Assembly (NCBI GenBank): GCA_016704275.1
Contig: JADJAK010000008.1
Coordinates: 62,001 to 126,000, forward strand
DNA length: 64,000 nt
Origin: Gemmatimonadota bacterium
GTDB lineage: Bacteria; Gemmatimonadota; Gemmatimonadetes; Gemmatimonadales; GWC2-71-9
Reading direction: 5' to 3'
Part shown: one piece after another, positions 8,375-16,518 of the stretch
Numbering within the stretch: the first letter of the stretch is position 1
How the letters are laid out: every line of letters begins with the position of its first letter
Program-made: the position numbers and the translations under genes
Notes under the pieces: model-generated
What the model saw: the letters and a program-made list of their open reading frames with translations, nothing else
What the model was told of the DNA's origin: nothing
Databases searched by the model: none

Positions 8375-8911
8375 TCAGCCCCCCCGGACCACCGCTTCCA
8401 GCGCAGCGCGCAGCGTCCGACGGCGCTGGGTCAGCCACCAGAAGAAGAAGAAGGTCAGGCCGACCCAGAAGATCGCGCGGAGATTGAACGCGAATACCCC
8501 CATCGCGTTGAAGACGCCGATGAAGACGAAGACGATGATCATCATGTTGTAGAGCGGCGGGCCGGCGGTGTCGTTGATCGCCTTGGCGATGTGCCCGACC
8601 TGGTTGGTGTCGTGATTCCACACCGTCGCATAGCTTCCGGTCGCGTTGCTCCCCACGAGCCCCCATCCCACCGTCACGATGTTGCCCACCCGCACCGCGA
8701 CTCCCGCCGACGCCACCTCGACGGAGCGCTCCTCCCCATCGGACGCCCGCAGGAAGACCTGGTTGTAGTGCTCGGTCTGGGCGCTGACCTGCCCATTCTG
8801 GTGGCTGGTCACCGTGGTGTGGGAGGAGCGCTGGCTATCCAGCACCTCACCCGTGAAGCGATAGAGGCTGATCTGGCGGGAACCGATCCTGAGGCTGCTG
8901 ACAGCGGACAT
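8375..8911 (-). CDS. Hypothetical protein with two C-terminal membrane segments
   Basis: 178 aa. The first 115 residues are soluble, beta-rich and polar, with hydrophilic repeats of Ser/Thr/Gln. Two hydrophobic segments follow at about 122-142 and 146-162 (the second is unusually Phe/Trp-rich), then a basic tail. ATG 8911 is used because upstream codons have no family-like content. No signal peptide and no recognised domain. A soluble N-terminal domain anchored by a C-terminal hairpin suggests a membrane-tethered cytoplasmic protein; the function is unknown. Confidence 0.7.
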   Translation of the reverse strand: MSAVSSLRIGSRQISLYRFTGEVLDSQRSSHTTVTSHQNGQVSAQTEHYNQVFLRASDGEERSVEVASAGVAVRVGNIVTVGWGLVGSNATGSYATVWNHDTNQVGHIAKAINDTAGPPLYNMMIIVFVFIGVFNAMGVFAFNLRAIFWVGLTFFFFWWLTQRRRTLRAALEAVVRGG

Positions 8912-9008
8912 GGTGGCGCGCTCCGGGGCGTGGGCAGATGACTTCCTGCCCGGCATTGCGCGAGAATGCGCCTCAGCCCGTCATTCACACCGCGCCCTCC
9001 ATTCGTAC

Positions 9009-9028
9009 GGGCGACGCCTGCGTCGCCC
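9009..9028. repeat. GCATGC-type palindrome, copy 2 (variant)
   Basis: gggcgacgcctgcgtcgccc: one base differs from the consensus, breaking the central GCATGC. It lies 23 bp beyond the stop codon of the SGNH hydrolase gene. Confidence 0.75.
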
Positions 9029-9051
9029 CGTTGTCCGCGCCACACCGGCCC

Positions 9052-9741
9052 CTACCGCCGCAACGCCCTCGCGATCGCCGCCTCCGCCAACGTCGCCATC
9101 ATCCCGTAGCCCTTGGCCGTCGGATGCACGCCGTCCGCCGCGAGATCGGCATTGAGTCCAAGCTTCTCGTTGACCATCGCCGAGTGGTAGTCGAGGTAGG
9201 TCTCGTGGCGAGCGGCGGCGTACTCGCGCATCCAGGCGTTGAGCGCGACGATCTTCGGCCCCGGCTCAAGCCCCGGCTTCCAGGGATAGTCGGAGACCGG
9301 GAGAACGGAGGAGAGGACGACCCGGATCCCGTTCGCCTGGGCCATCTCCACCATCCCCATCAGGTTGTCGGCGATCATCGCCTGCGTCGACGGCCCGGTG
9401 TTGCCGGCGATGTCGTTGGTGCCCGCGAGGATCACCACCACCGCCGGCTTGAGCGCCACCACATCCTGCCGAAACCGGATCAGCATCTGCGGCGTGGTCT
9501 GCCCGCTGATGCCGCGGCCGACGTACGGCTTCCCCGGGAACTGCGCCGCGAAGTACGGCGCCCATCCCTCGGTGATCGAGTTGCCGAAGAAGACCACCCG
9601 CTGCTCACCGGGCTTCGGAAGGCCGAGCTCCGCATTGGCCGCGCGATAGCGATTCAGCCCCGCCCAATCCTGTGCCTCCAACGGGGCATCGCTCATTACC
9701 ACTCCCAGCGCTGCGAGCGCCAGCATCAGCCGTTTCGCCAT
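9052..9741 (-). CDS. Secreted SGNH/GDSL hydrolase
   Basis: 229 aa esterase/lipase of the SGNH fold. The signal peptide ends APLEAQ. Block I is FFGNSITEGW with nucleophile Ser55. Block III is GTND (107-110), and block V is DGVHPTAKGY with Asp203 and His206 completing the triad. ATG 9741 is preceded by AAGGGG and starts the signal peptide. The natural substrate is unknown; the block I variant GNSITEGW is common in secreted acylhydrolases acting on sugars or lipids. It lies downstream of, and codirectional with, the 9840 amidohydrolase gene, with two palindromes between them. Confidence 0.92.
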   Translation of the reverse strand: MAKRLMLALAALGVVMSDAPLEAQDWAGLNRYRAANAELGLPKPGEQRVVFFGNSITEGWAPYFAAQFPGKPYVGRGISGQTTPQMLIRFRQDVVALKPAVVVILAGTNDIAGNTGPSTQAMIADNLMGMVEMAQANGIRVVLSSVLPVSDYPWKPGLEPGPKIVALNAWMREYAAARHETYLDYHSAMVNEKLGLNADLAADGVHPTAKGYGMMATLAEAAIARALRR

Positions 9742-9758
9742 GGATTCCCCTTCGGTAC

Positions 9759-9778
9759 GGGCGACGCATGCGTCGCCC
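9759..9778. repeat. GCATGC-centred palindrome, copy 3
   Basis: Perfect 20-bp palindrome 18 bp upstream of the SGNH hydrolase start; one of two copies in the 98-bp gap to the amidohydrolase gene. Confidence 0.85.
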
Positions 9779-9812
9779 ATCGGTCCGCCACGCTCGCATC
9801 TCAATTCGGCGC

Positions 9813-9832
9813 GGGCGACGCATGCGTCGCCC
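9813..9832. repeat. GCATGC-centred palindrome, copy 4
   Basis: Perfect copy ending seven bases beyond the stop codon of the 9840 amidohydrolase. It is followed by the frequent extension CTACG, as at 24609 and 30749. Confidence 0.85.
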
Positions 9833-9839
9833 CTACGGA

Positions 9840-11516
9840 TCATCGCTTCGCGAAGACGATCTTCCCGCCAACGACGGTCAGTACATTCGTCGCCTGCAGG
9901 ATCTCGGGCTCGGGAATCGTCATGATGTCCTTGTCGAACACCGTGAAGTCGCCGCGCATCCCGACGGCGATCGTCCCGGACCGATCTTCCTGAAACGCCG
10001 CAAACGCCGGGAACCAGGTGAACATCCTGAGCGCCTCATGACGGCTGACCTTCTCCTCCGGATGCCAGCCCGGGCCGTCCTTGCCGTCGAGCGACTTCCG
10101 CGCCACGGCGGCGTAGAACTCGATCAATGGCTCGCCGCGCTCGACCGGCGCGTCGGTGCCGCCGGCGACGGGGACGCCCATCTTCAGGAACGACTCCCAG
10201 GCATACGCCCCCGACGTGCGCGCCACCCCGATCCGGCTCGGCACGAAGAAGAGGTCGCCGATCGCGTGCGACGGCTGCATCGAGGCGATCAACCCGAGCG
10301 ACTTGAAGCGCGGCAGGTCGGACGGTGCCACGATCTGCGCGTGCTCCACCCGCCACCGCGGCTCGGCGATCTTCCGCTCGGCCACCGGCACGCTGTTGAA
10401 CGCCGCCTCGAACAGGTCGAGCGAGAGCCGGTTGCCACGGTCGCCGATGGCGTGGATCTCCACCTGCACGCCGGCCTTGAGGGCGCGCTGCAGCATGTCG
10501 CGCACGGCGACGGTGTCGGTGGTGATCAGTCCGGTCGTGGACGGGTCGTCGGTGTACGGGGCGAGCAACGCCGCACCGCGTGAGCCGAGGGCGCCGTCCA
10601 TCACCAACTTGATGTCGCGCAGCGTGAAGTGGTCGTCGAATTCGGAGGGAAGCGGCCCGAGCTTGATGAGCGAATCGGCGGCCACACCCGGGCCGCTGAT
10701 GGTCTTGTAGAGCCGGATCTTGATCCGCCCCTCACCGAACAGCTTCCGCATCCGCGCCACTTCCGGCCACGAGCCGTGCGCGTCGTGCAGGGCGGTCCAG
10801 CCGAGCATCACGGACCGCTCGCTTGCGAGCTCGAGCGCGCGCTCGAGCTCCTCCTCGGTCGGATCGGGCACCAGGTCGCGGAGCAGCCCCTGCGCCGCAT
10901 CGATCAGCATCCCGGTCGGCTCGCCATCGGGGTCGAGGTTGATCGCGCCACCGGCCGGGGCGACCGACGCGCCCGTGATCCCCGCCAGCTTGAGCGCCGC
11001 GCTGTTGGCGACCGAGGCGTGGCCGTCGGCGCGCGTCAGTACCACCGGATTGTTCGGCGCGAGCTTGTCGAGGTCGTGCCGCGTCGGGAAGACCGGCGGC
11101 GTCCAGAAGGTCTCGATCCAGCCGCGACCGGTGACCCACTCTCCCGGCTTGGCCTTGGCCACCGCCGCCTCGACCTTGGCGAGGAAGGCGTCCTTGGTCG
11201 AGGTCCCTTCGAGGTTCAGCCGTTGCTCGCGCTGGCCGATCCCGGTGAAGTGCGCATGCGCGTCGACGAAGCCAGGATAGACGAATCGCCCGGCGAGGTC
11301 GATCGTCTCGGTCCCCTCGCGGATGTACTTCGCCACCCCGGCCTCGTCGCCGACATAGACGATCTTGCCGCCCTGCACCGCCACCGCCGTCGCGGTCGGC
11401 GCCAGCGAATCGCCGGTGTAGACGGTGGCATTGCGAAGCACGAGGTCGGTGGAGGGGACCGCCGGCTTCTTGGAGCAGGCGGCGAGGAGGAGGCAGAGCG
11501 GGAGGAGACGACGCAT
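9840..11516 (-). CDS. Amidohydrolase_3 family lipoprotein (YtcJ-like)
   Basis: 558 aa. Lipobox LAAC at Cys14. Metal-dependent amidohydrolase of the D-aminoacylase/YtcJ branch: composite beta-sandwich start (VLRNATVYTGDS), metal motif VDAHAHFTG, central EIHAIGDRGN, RVEHAQIV and the metal Asp in GGTDAPVERG. All expected ligands are present, so it is probably active in the periplasm. The substrate is unknown; this branch covers N-substituted amides and cyclic ureides. ATG 11516 fits the lipoprotein signal. Confidence 0.9.
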   Translation of the reverse strand: MRRLLPLCLLLAACSKKPAVPSTDLVLRNATVYTGDSLAPTATAVAVQGGKIVYVGDEAGVAKYIREGTETIDLAGRFVYPGFVDAHAHFTGIGQREQRLNLEGTSTKDAFLAKVEAAVAKAKPGEWVTGRGWIETFWTPPVFPTRHDLDKLAPNNPVVLTRADGHASVANSAALKLAGITGASVAPAGGAINLDPDGEPTGMLIDAAQGLLRDLVPDPTEEELERALELASERSVMLGWTALHDAHGSWPEVARMRKLFGEGRIKIRLYKTISGPGVAADSLIKLGPLPSEFDDHFTLRDIKLVMDGALGSRGAALLAPYTDDPSTTGLITTDTVAVRDMLQRALKAGVQVEIHAIGDRGNRLSLDLFEAAFNSVPVAERKIAEPRWRVEHAQIVAPSDLPRFKSLGLIASMQPSHAIGDLFFVPSRIGVARTSGAYAWESFLKMGVPVAGGTDAPVERGEPLIEFYAAVARKSLDGKDGPGWHPEEKVSRHEALRMFTWFPAFAAFQEDRSGTIAVGMRGDFTVFDKDIMTIPEPEILQATNVLTVVGGKIVFAKR

Positions 11517-11548
11517 GGGAAACCGGTGAATGGTGAGGAAGGTGGGAG

Positions 11549-11619
11549 GATGATCGATGATCGATGATCGATACTCAGCGACCGGCTCACGTTTGTCGTC
11601 CATCGATCATCGATCATCC
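11549..11619. repeat. Inverted pair of ATCGATG heptamer arrays
   Basis: Left arm 11549-11572 and right arm 11601-11619 are each about three units of the GATC-containing 7-mer, separated by 28 bp. Being self-complementary, the arms can pair or fold separately. It lies between two minus-strand genes. Confidence 0.8.
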
Positions 11620-11625
11620 TGCAGT

Positions 11626-12237
11626 TTAGGCCGCCGGCCGATGCCGCTTCAACTTCGCCAGCGCCGCATTGATGGCGACGACATCGACGTACGCGGGATC
11701 GAAGTCATCCGGCAGCCAGTCGCGGGCGTGTGGGTCATGCGGGTCGTGCAGCGCGTCGAGCAGCCGCCGATACTCGGGGGCCCCGCTGCAATGCTCCGGC
11801 GGGGCGGCACGCCCCGCGCCGAGGCAGGTTGGCAACCGCTGGCCCACAAGGCGCGGCGTCACCTGTTCCAGCGACACCACGTGCCGCCATCCTTCGCCGT
11901 GGTGCTCCACCGCGTGTTCGACGCGGGCGCCGGGGAGGAGGCCGAGCTGCTCGAGGGCGATCGCATCGGCGGCATGGCCGCGCCGGGGACCATCCTCGGG
12001 GTCGAGGTACTCGACGCCGTCCACCAGGAAGCGATAGCCGAACGACATCTCGTCGTCGCGGTCGAACGCGCACTGGACGATCCCGTGCAGCTCCTGGAGC
12101 GACGCACGACCCGACACCGCCACGCGGCGCCAGACCGTAGGGAGGATCCCTTCCAATTCGATGCGGAGCTGGTAGACGTCGCCATCGCCGAAGCGAACGC
12201 GCGGTCGGGCGGAGAATCCCATCGTCACCTCAGGCAC
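11626..12237 (-). CDS. Plasmid pRiA4b ORF-3 family protein
   Basis: 203 aa. It matches the family named after ORF-3 of Rhizobium plasmid pRiA4b: VYQLRIELEGILPTVWRRV, LQELHGIVQCAFDRDDE, GYRFLVDGVEY, and a late Tyr-Arg-Leu-Leu-Asp-Ala-Leu segment before the acidic RDWLPDDFDPAYVD. These are soluble proteins of unknown biochemical role, often on plasmids or near mobile DNA, although no mobile gene is visible here. The start could be ATG 12237 or 12222. Confidence 0.88.
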   Translation of the reverse strand: MPEVTMGFSARPRVRFGDGDVYQLRIELEGILPTVWRRVAVSGRASLQELHGIVQCAFDRDDEMSFGYRFLVDGVEYLDPEDGPRRGHAADAIALEQLGLLPGARVEHAVEHHGEGWRHVVSLEQVTPRLVGQRLPTCLGAGRAAPPEHCSGAPEYRRLLDALHDPHDPHARDWLPDDFDPAYVDVVAINAALAKLKRHRPAA

Positions 12238-12308
12238 GGGGTGGTGCGGGAACCGCGCAAGCAGTCACATCGGCAAGCTACTCGAAAAGCCCGACGGGTT
12301 GAAGGGCC

Positions 12309-13652
12309 TCAGCCGCGCGGCGCGATCACCTGCCAGTCATCGGCGAAGTGCAGCACCACGCATGGCAGCAACCCCGCCGGCGCCGTGGCGGGAACCACGA
12401 GCGCGAGCCCACCCGCCTGCTCGACCACCCGCACGGCGGCGCCGGGAGCGCCCAGCAACTCCACCCGCCTCGGCATCGTGCGCAGGCCGGGGAGCGGCAT
12501 CGGCCCGGTCGGCCAGCTCGTCAGGAAGAGGTTGCAGCGGCGTGCCTGCGTCGTCGACCGGAAGCCGACCGGCGTGGCGAAGCGCGACGCCCAGCTGCCG
12601 TAGACCGCCGACGAGTTCACCGCCATCCACTCGCCGACCGCCTCGAGCCGCTCGATCGCCGGTGCCGGAAAGCGACCATCCGCCATCGGCCCGACATTGA
12701 GCAGGAGGTTGCCCCCCTTCGAGGCCGTCTCCACCAGCAACTCCACCAGCTTCTGCGGCGACTTCCAGTTCTGGTCCTTCGCCTTGAAGCCCCAGTTCTC
12801 GTTCATCGTCATGCACGATTCCCAGTCGCGCTCGGGCGTCCCCGTCGCCGGCACCTCGTTCTCGGGGGTTCCGAAGTCACCAAGCCGGCCACCCTTCGGC
12901 GTCCCGGTGCCGTTGATCCGATCGTTGATGACGATATGCGGTGCCCGCCGGCGAATCCGCTGCTCCAGCTCGAGCGCCAACTGGTGCGTCCAGGTCGCCT
13001 CCCACTGGCCATCGAACCAGAGCACATCGATGGCGCCATAGTTGGTGAGCAACTCGTCGACCTGCGCCTGCAAGTACGTGACGTAGCGGGCGAACTGTGC
13101 CTCCGACGCCGGTCGGCTCGCCGCTTCCCAGTCGCGCCGCGGCAGGTAGTCGGGGTGATGCCAGTCCATGATCGAGTGATACCACCCCACGCGGATGCCG
13201 CGCTTGCGCAGCGCGGGGGCGAGGTCGCGGCAGATGTCGCGCGTCGAGGGCGTCTGCATCACGTCGAAGTCGGTCGCCGTCGAATCGAAGAGGCAGAAGC
13301 CGTCGTGATGCTTGGTGGTGAGCACGGCGTAGCGCATCCCGGCGCGCTGCGCCATGTGCGCCCACTGGTCCGGATCGAAGCCGGTCGGATTCCAGCGCGC
13401 CCGCAGCTGATCGTACTCGTCGATCGGGATCTTCGCGTTGTGCCGGATCCACTCGGCCCACCGATCATCCTCCTTCCACTTCCCGGCGAGGATCGAGTAG
13501 AGCCCCCAATGCAGGAACATCCCGAAGCGCGCCTCGCGCCACCACGCCATCCGGTCGGCGCTCGGCGCCACGGTGAGTCGCGGCTGCAGCCCGCGCAACG
13601 CCGGGATGGCGGCGGCACTCGCCGCGAGGAAGTGCCGTCGATCGATGGTCAT
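12309..13652 (-). CDS. Secreted GH29 alpha-L-fucosidase
   Basis: 447 aa. A Tat-like signal (IDRRHFLAAS) starts at ATG 13652, with GAGGA upstream. The GH29 barrel is well conserved: ARFGMFLHWGLYS, KWKEDDRWAEWI, LTTKHHDGFCLFDS and WYHSIMDWHHPDY. The nucleophile is Asp214 in DVLWFDGQW. Retaining alpha-L-fucosidases release fucose from glycans. The ATG overlaps the stop of the upstream phosphodiesterase-peptidase gene (ATGA), so the two are coupled. No other glycan-degradation gene is nearby. Confidence 0.93.
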   Translation of the reverse strand: MTIDRRHFLAASAAAIPALRGLQPRLTVAPSADRMAWWREARFGMFLHWGLYSILAGKWKEDDRWAEWIRHNAKIPIDEYDQLRARWNPTGFDPDQWAHMAQRAGMRYAVLTTKHHDGFCLFDSTATDFDVMQTPSTRDICRDLAPALRKRGIRVGWYHSIMDWHHPDYLPRRDWEAASRPASEAQFARYVTYLQAQVDELLTNYGAIDVLWFDGQWEATWTHQLALELEQRIRRRAPHIVINDRINGTGTPKGGRLGDFGTPENEVPATGTPERDWESCMTMNENWGFKAKDQNWKSPQKLVELLVETASKGGNLLLNVGPMADGRFPAPAIERLEAVGEWMAVNSSAVYGSWASRFATPVGFRSTTQARRCNLFLTSWPTGPMPLPGLRTMPRRVELLGAPGAAVRVVEQAGGLALVVPATAPAGLLPCVVLHFADDWQVIAPRG

Positions 13653-16423
13653 GGAGTCTTCCTCTGTGCAGCCTGCGCCGCGCGGAAGGCGGCGGTTTCC
13701 GGCTGATTGTTCCACGTGGGCCGACCCGCTGCGTTGGCAATGCGGCGCACGGTCTCGGCCAGGGCATCAACATCCTCGGCGCCGCCGCGGAGGTCCCAGT
13801 CACCGCCAACCTCGTCACTTGGTGAGTGGTACGTGCCGGCGAGGTAGCGATCGAACAGCGCCTTTCCCCACCCGGCCGGGCGACCGACGAAATCCATCCC
13901 CGTGGCGGTGAACATCGCGGGGATGCCGACACGCGCGAAGGCAAAGTGATCGGAGCGTCGATAGAAGCCCTGCTCCGGATACGGATCGGGCGTCACGCGT
14001 CGACCCTGTGCCGCCGCCACCGCCCCAAAGATGCTGTCGAGCGACGACAGCGCCCCGCCGAGCACAATGACGTCGCGGGTGCGACCCCAGGGATTGCCGG
14101 CATCGAGGTTGACCGCGGCCACGGTCTTGGCCAGTGGGAAGCGCGGTTGGCGCGTGTACCACGTGGCGCCGAGCAGGCCGGACTCCTCGGCGGTGGTCGC
14201 CACGAAGAGCACACTGCGCTTTGGTCGCGGGCCCGCCGCGAGCACCCGGGCCATTTCCAGCATGCTCGCCGTGCCCACAGCGTTGTCGAATGCGCCGTTG
14301 AAGATCTGGTCGCCGGTCAGCGTCGGATTGCGACCGAAGTGATCCCAGTGGGCCGTGACCACGACCACCTCATCGCGCAGTGTGGGGTCGCTGCCCGCGA
14401 GCAGGCCGAGGACATTGGGCGACACGACCGCCCGGCGACGCGGCAGATAGTCGACGAAGACCTTGCCCGGCAATGCGCGCGGCCGGAAGCTCGCCTGCGC
14501 GGCCTCGCTGCGGGCGGCGGCGAGCGCCGTGCCGTCGCCGAAGAAGCGTGTCGCCGCATCCGGATGCACGAGGATTTCGAGTGTCCCAGCCACACTGGTG
14601 TCGGCAGCGAGGCGAACGGTCTCGCGGCGGAAGGCGGGGCTGAGCTGGGCCCACTGGGCGGGATTCACGATCATCGCCACGGCCCACGCACCGCGCGCGG
14701 TCGCCGTGCGCTGCTGTTCCCCAGGCGCGAGCGACACCCCCGTCGCGGCCTGCGGCACACCCCCCAACAGCACCACCACCTTCCCGCGCACATCGATGCC
14801 CTTGTAGTCGTCCCAGCGTCCGTCGGCGGTGACGATGCCATGGCCCACGAACACCACGTCCCCCGTGTCGAGTCGACGCGGGCCATCCATGCCACGTGTC
14901 CAGAGCAGGAGGTCGCTCGCGCCGAAGGTCGAGCGCGTCGCGCTGTCCTGCCAGCGACGCACCGTCCCGCCTGGTGTGACGCCAAGGAGTGACACCGACT
15001 GGAACCACGTCGCATCCGCGCTGCCCGCCGAGAGTCCCGCCGACGCCATCGCACGCTGCACGTAGCGCGTGGCCAGGGTGTCGCCACGGGTGCCGGGCTG
15101 CCGGCCTTCGTACGCGTCGGAGGCCAATGTGATCAGGTGACCGCGAATCCGATCCGCCGAGGCCCCCTGCTCCGGTGCGCCGCGCAACAGCGTGCGCACA
15201 CTGTCGAGCGAGCCGTCGTTCGGTGCCGGCGTGACCCCGAGGATGTGCGCCATCAGGCTGTAGAGATGGATGTTCTCGAACGGCGCGACCGTTACGCCCT
15301 GCCGAAACGCCGGCCCCGACGCCACGAAGAGTGCGCCCATCTCGCGCGCCGCGTTGTCGAAGCCGTGGCCACCGGCGTTCGGGCGCCGCGCCGCGAGCCG
15401 CGCCGTCGAGGCGATGGTCCAGCCCGGATCGGCCACCAGCACGAGCGGCGTGATCCGCGCGTGATTGTTGAAGTGGAGGCGCGCGGGCACCTCTCCCTTG
15501 CGATAGACCTTGAGCCGGGGATGTGCTCGGACGAGCGCGTCGTAGACGGCCGTCTCCTTGCCCGGCTTCGGGATGATCGTTCCCACCGGCGACCAGTCCA
15601 CCACGTCGATGTCGGCGAGGGAGATGTAGTCGTCGAGCTTGATGACCCGCTCAGCAGAGGTCGCAATCATGCCGTGATCACTGACGACGATCACGTTCAC
15701 CCGGTCGGTCAACTTGCCTGCGGCAAGCCCGGCCATCAGTCGACCGACCATCGAGTCGACGCGCGCGATCGCCGAATCGGTCTGGGGCGCGTCGGGGCCG
15801 AAGTCATGCCCCGCGTGGTCGACGTCGCTGTAGTAGAGCGTCACCACCGACGGGGCTTCACCCCGTGGCCGCGACAACCAGGTGAGCACGGAGTCGACGC
15901 GGGCGGCGTTCGGGAAGGTGTCGTTGAACGCCATGGAACGCCACGGCATCGCGCCCCCGATCGGCGCCTCCGAACCTGGCCAGAAGAAGGCCGCCGCATG
16001 CTTCCCCTGCCGTTGCGCCGTGCGCCAGATCGGTTCGCCGCCCCACCAGCGGGCGTCGCGGACCGCGGTCGTGTCGGAGATCCGGAACGCCCCCAGCGCG
16101 GCGTCGCGCATGGTGTTGGCGACGATCCCATGGTGCTCCGGATAGAGCCCGGTGACCATCGTGTAGTGATTGGGAAAGGTCAGCGACGGAAAGGCGGGAG
16201 TCATCCACTGCGCGCGAACGCCGCCGCGCGCCAGTGCCTGGAGATTCGGTGCCACCGCCCGATCGAGATAGTCCCAGCGGAAGCCGTCGAGCGAGATCAG
16301 CAGCACCGTGCCGCCCCCAGCCGCTGGCACCGGGGTGGGGTCGACGCGCGAACCGCCCGCACAGGCAGTCAGCAGGAGCACCAAAGGGGCAAGGTAGGAG
16401 CGCATCCCGGAGGATCGCACCAA
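13649..16423 (-). CDS. Fusion: type I phosphodiesterase/nucleotide pyrophosphatase + M28 metallopeptidase
   Basis: One uninterrupted 924-aa frame with two complete enzymes, exported as a lipoprotein (lipobox around Cys21). Residues about 35-410 form an alkaline-phosphatase-superfamily ENPP-like domain: Asp46 (LISLDGF), nucleophile Thr82 (FPSLTFPNHYT), Asp202/His206 (DVDHAGHDFG), Asp249-His250 (VVSDHGM) and His353 (GGHGFDN). Residues about 420-895 form an M28 aminopeptidase with a PA-like insert: His692 (TAHWDHFG), Asp713 (GAFDNAVG), Glu746-Glu747 (TTAEESG), Asp774 and His826 (RSDHFAF). GTG 16423 is chosen for AGGA seven bases upstream; ATG 16405 is possible. Substrates are unknown; coupled attack on a phosphodiester and a peptide bond is inference. 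Confidence 0.9.
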   Translation of the reverse strand: MVRSSGMRSYLAPLVLLLTACAGGSRVDPTPVPAAGGGTVLLISLDGFRWDYLDRAVAPNLQALARGGVRAQWMTPAFPSLTFPNHYTMVTGLYPEHHGIVANTMRDAALGAFRISDTTAVRDARWWGGEPIWRTAQRQGKHAAAFFWPGSEAPIGGAMPWRSMAFNDTFPNAARVDSVLTWLSRPRGEAPSVVTLYYSDVDHAGHDFGPDAPQTDSAIARVDSMVGRLMAGLAAGKLTDRVNVIVVSDHGMIATSAERVIKLDDYISLADIDVVDWSPVGTIIPKPGKETAVYDALVRAHPRLKVYRKGEVPARLHFNNHARITPLVLVADPGWTIASTARLAARRPNAGGHGFDNAAREMGALFVASGPAFRQGVTVAPFENIHLYSLMAHILGVTPAPNDGSLDSVRTLLRGAPEQGASADRIRGHLITLASDAYEGRQPGTRGDTLATRYVQRAMASAGLSAGSADATWFQSVSLLGVTPGGTVRRWQDSATRSTFGASDLLLWTRGMDGPRRLDTGDVVFVGHGIVTADGRWDDYKGIDVRGKVVVLLGGVPQAATGVSLAPGEQQRTATARGAWAVAMIVNPAQWAQLSPAFRRETVRLAADTSVAGTLEILVHPDAATRFFGDGTALAAARSEAAQASFRPRALPGKVFVDYLPRRRAVVSPNVLGLLAGSDPTLRDEVVVVTAHWDHFGRNPTLTGDQIFNGAFDNAVGTASMLEMARVLAAGPRPKRSVLFVATTAEESGLLGATWYTRQPRFPLAKTVAAVNLDAGNPWGRTRDVIVLGGALSSLDSIFGAVAAAQGRRVTPDPYPEQGFYRRSDHFAFARVGIPAMFTATGMDFVGRPAGWGKALFDRYLAGTYHSPSDEVGGDWDLRGGAEDVDALAETVRRIANAAGRPTWNNQPETAAFRAAQAAQRKTP

Positions 16424-16518
16424 AGTGTCCTGCCAACAAGAGCACCAATGCTGGCGGCCTGACGAATATGAGGTAGTATTCCCAGTAGCATCACTCCACC
16501 CCCGGTTCTGAGGAGCGC

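Noticed and set aside
9742..9843. N-terminal extension of the SGNH hydrolase across two palindromes (reading GDACVAR)
   Set aside because: The extension only translates the repeats; a signal peptide and Shine-Dalgarno sequence support ATG 9741.
11626..12237. Plasmid or integrated mobile element because of the pRiA4b ORF-3 family gene
   Set aside because: The family also occurs on chromosomes; no integrase, relaxase, transposase, att-like direct repeat or composition break was seen nearby.
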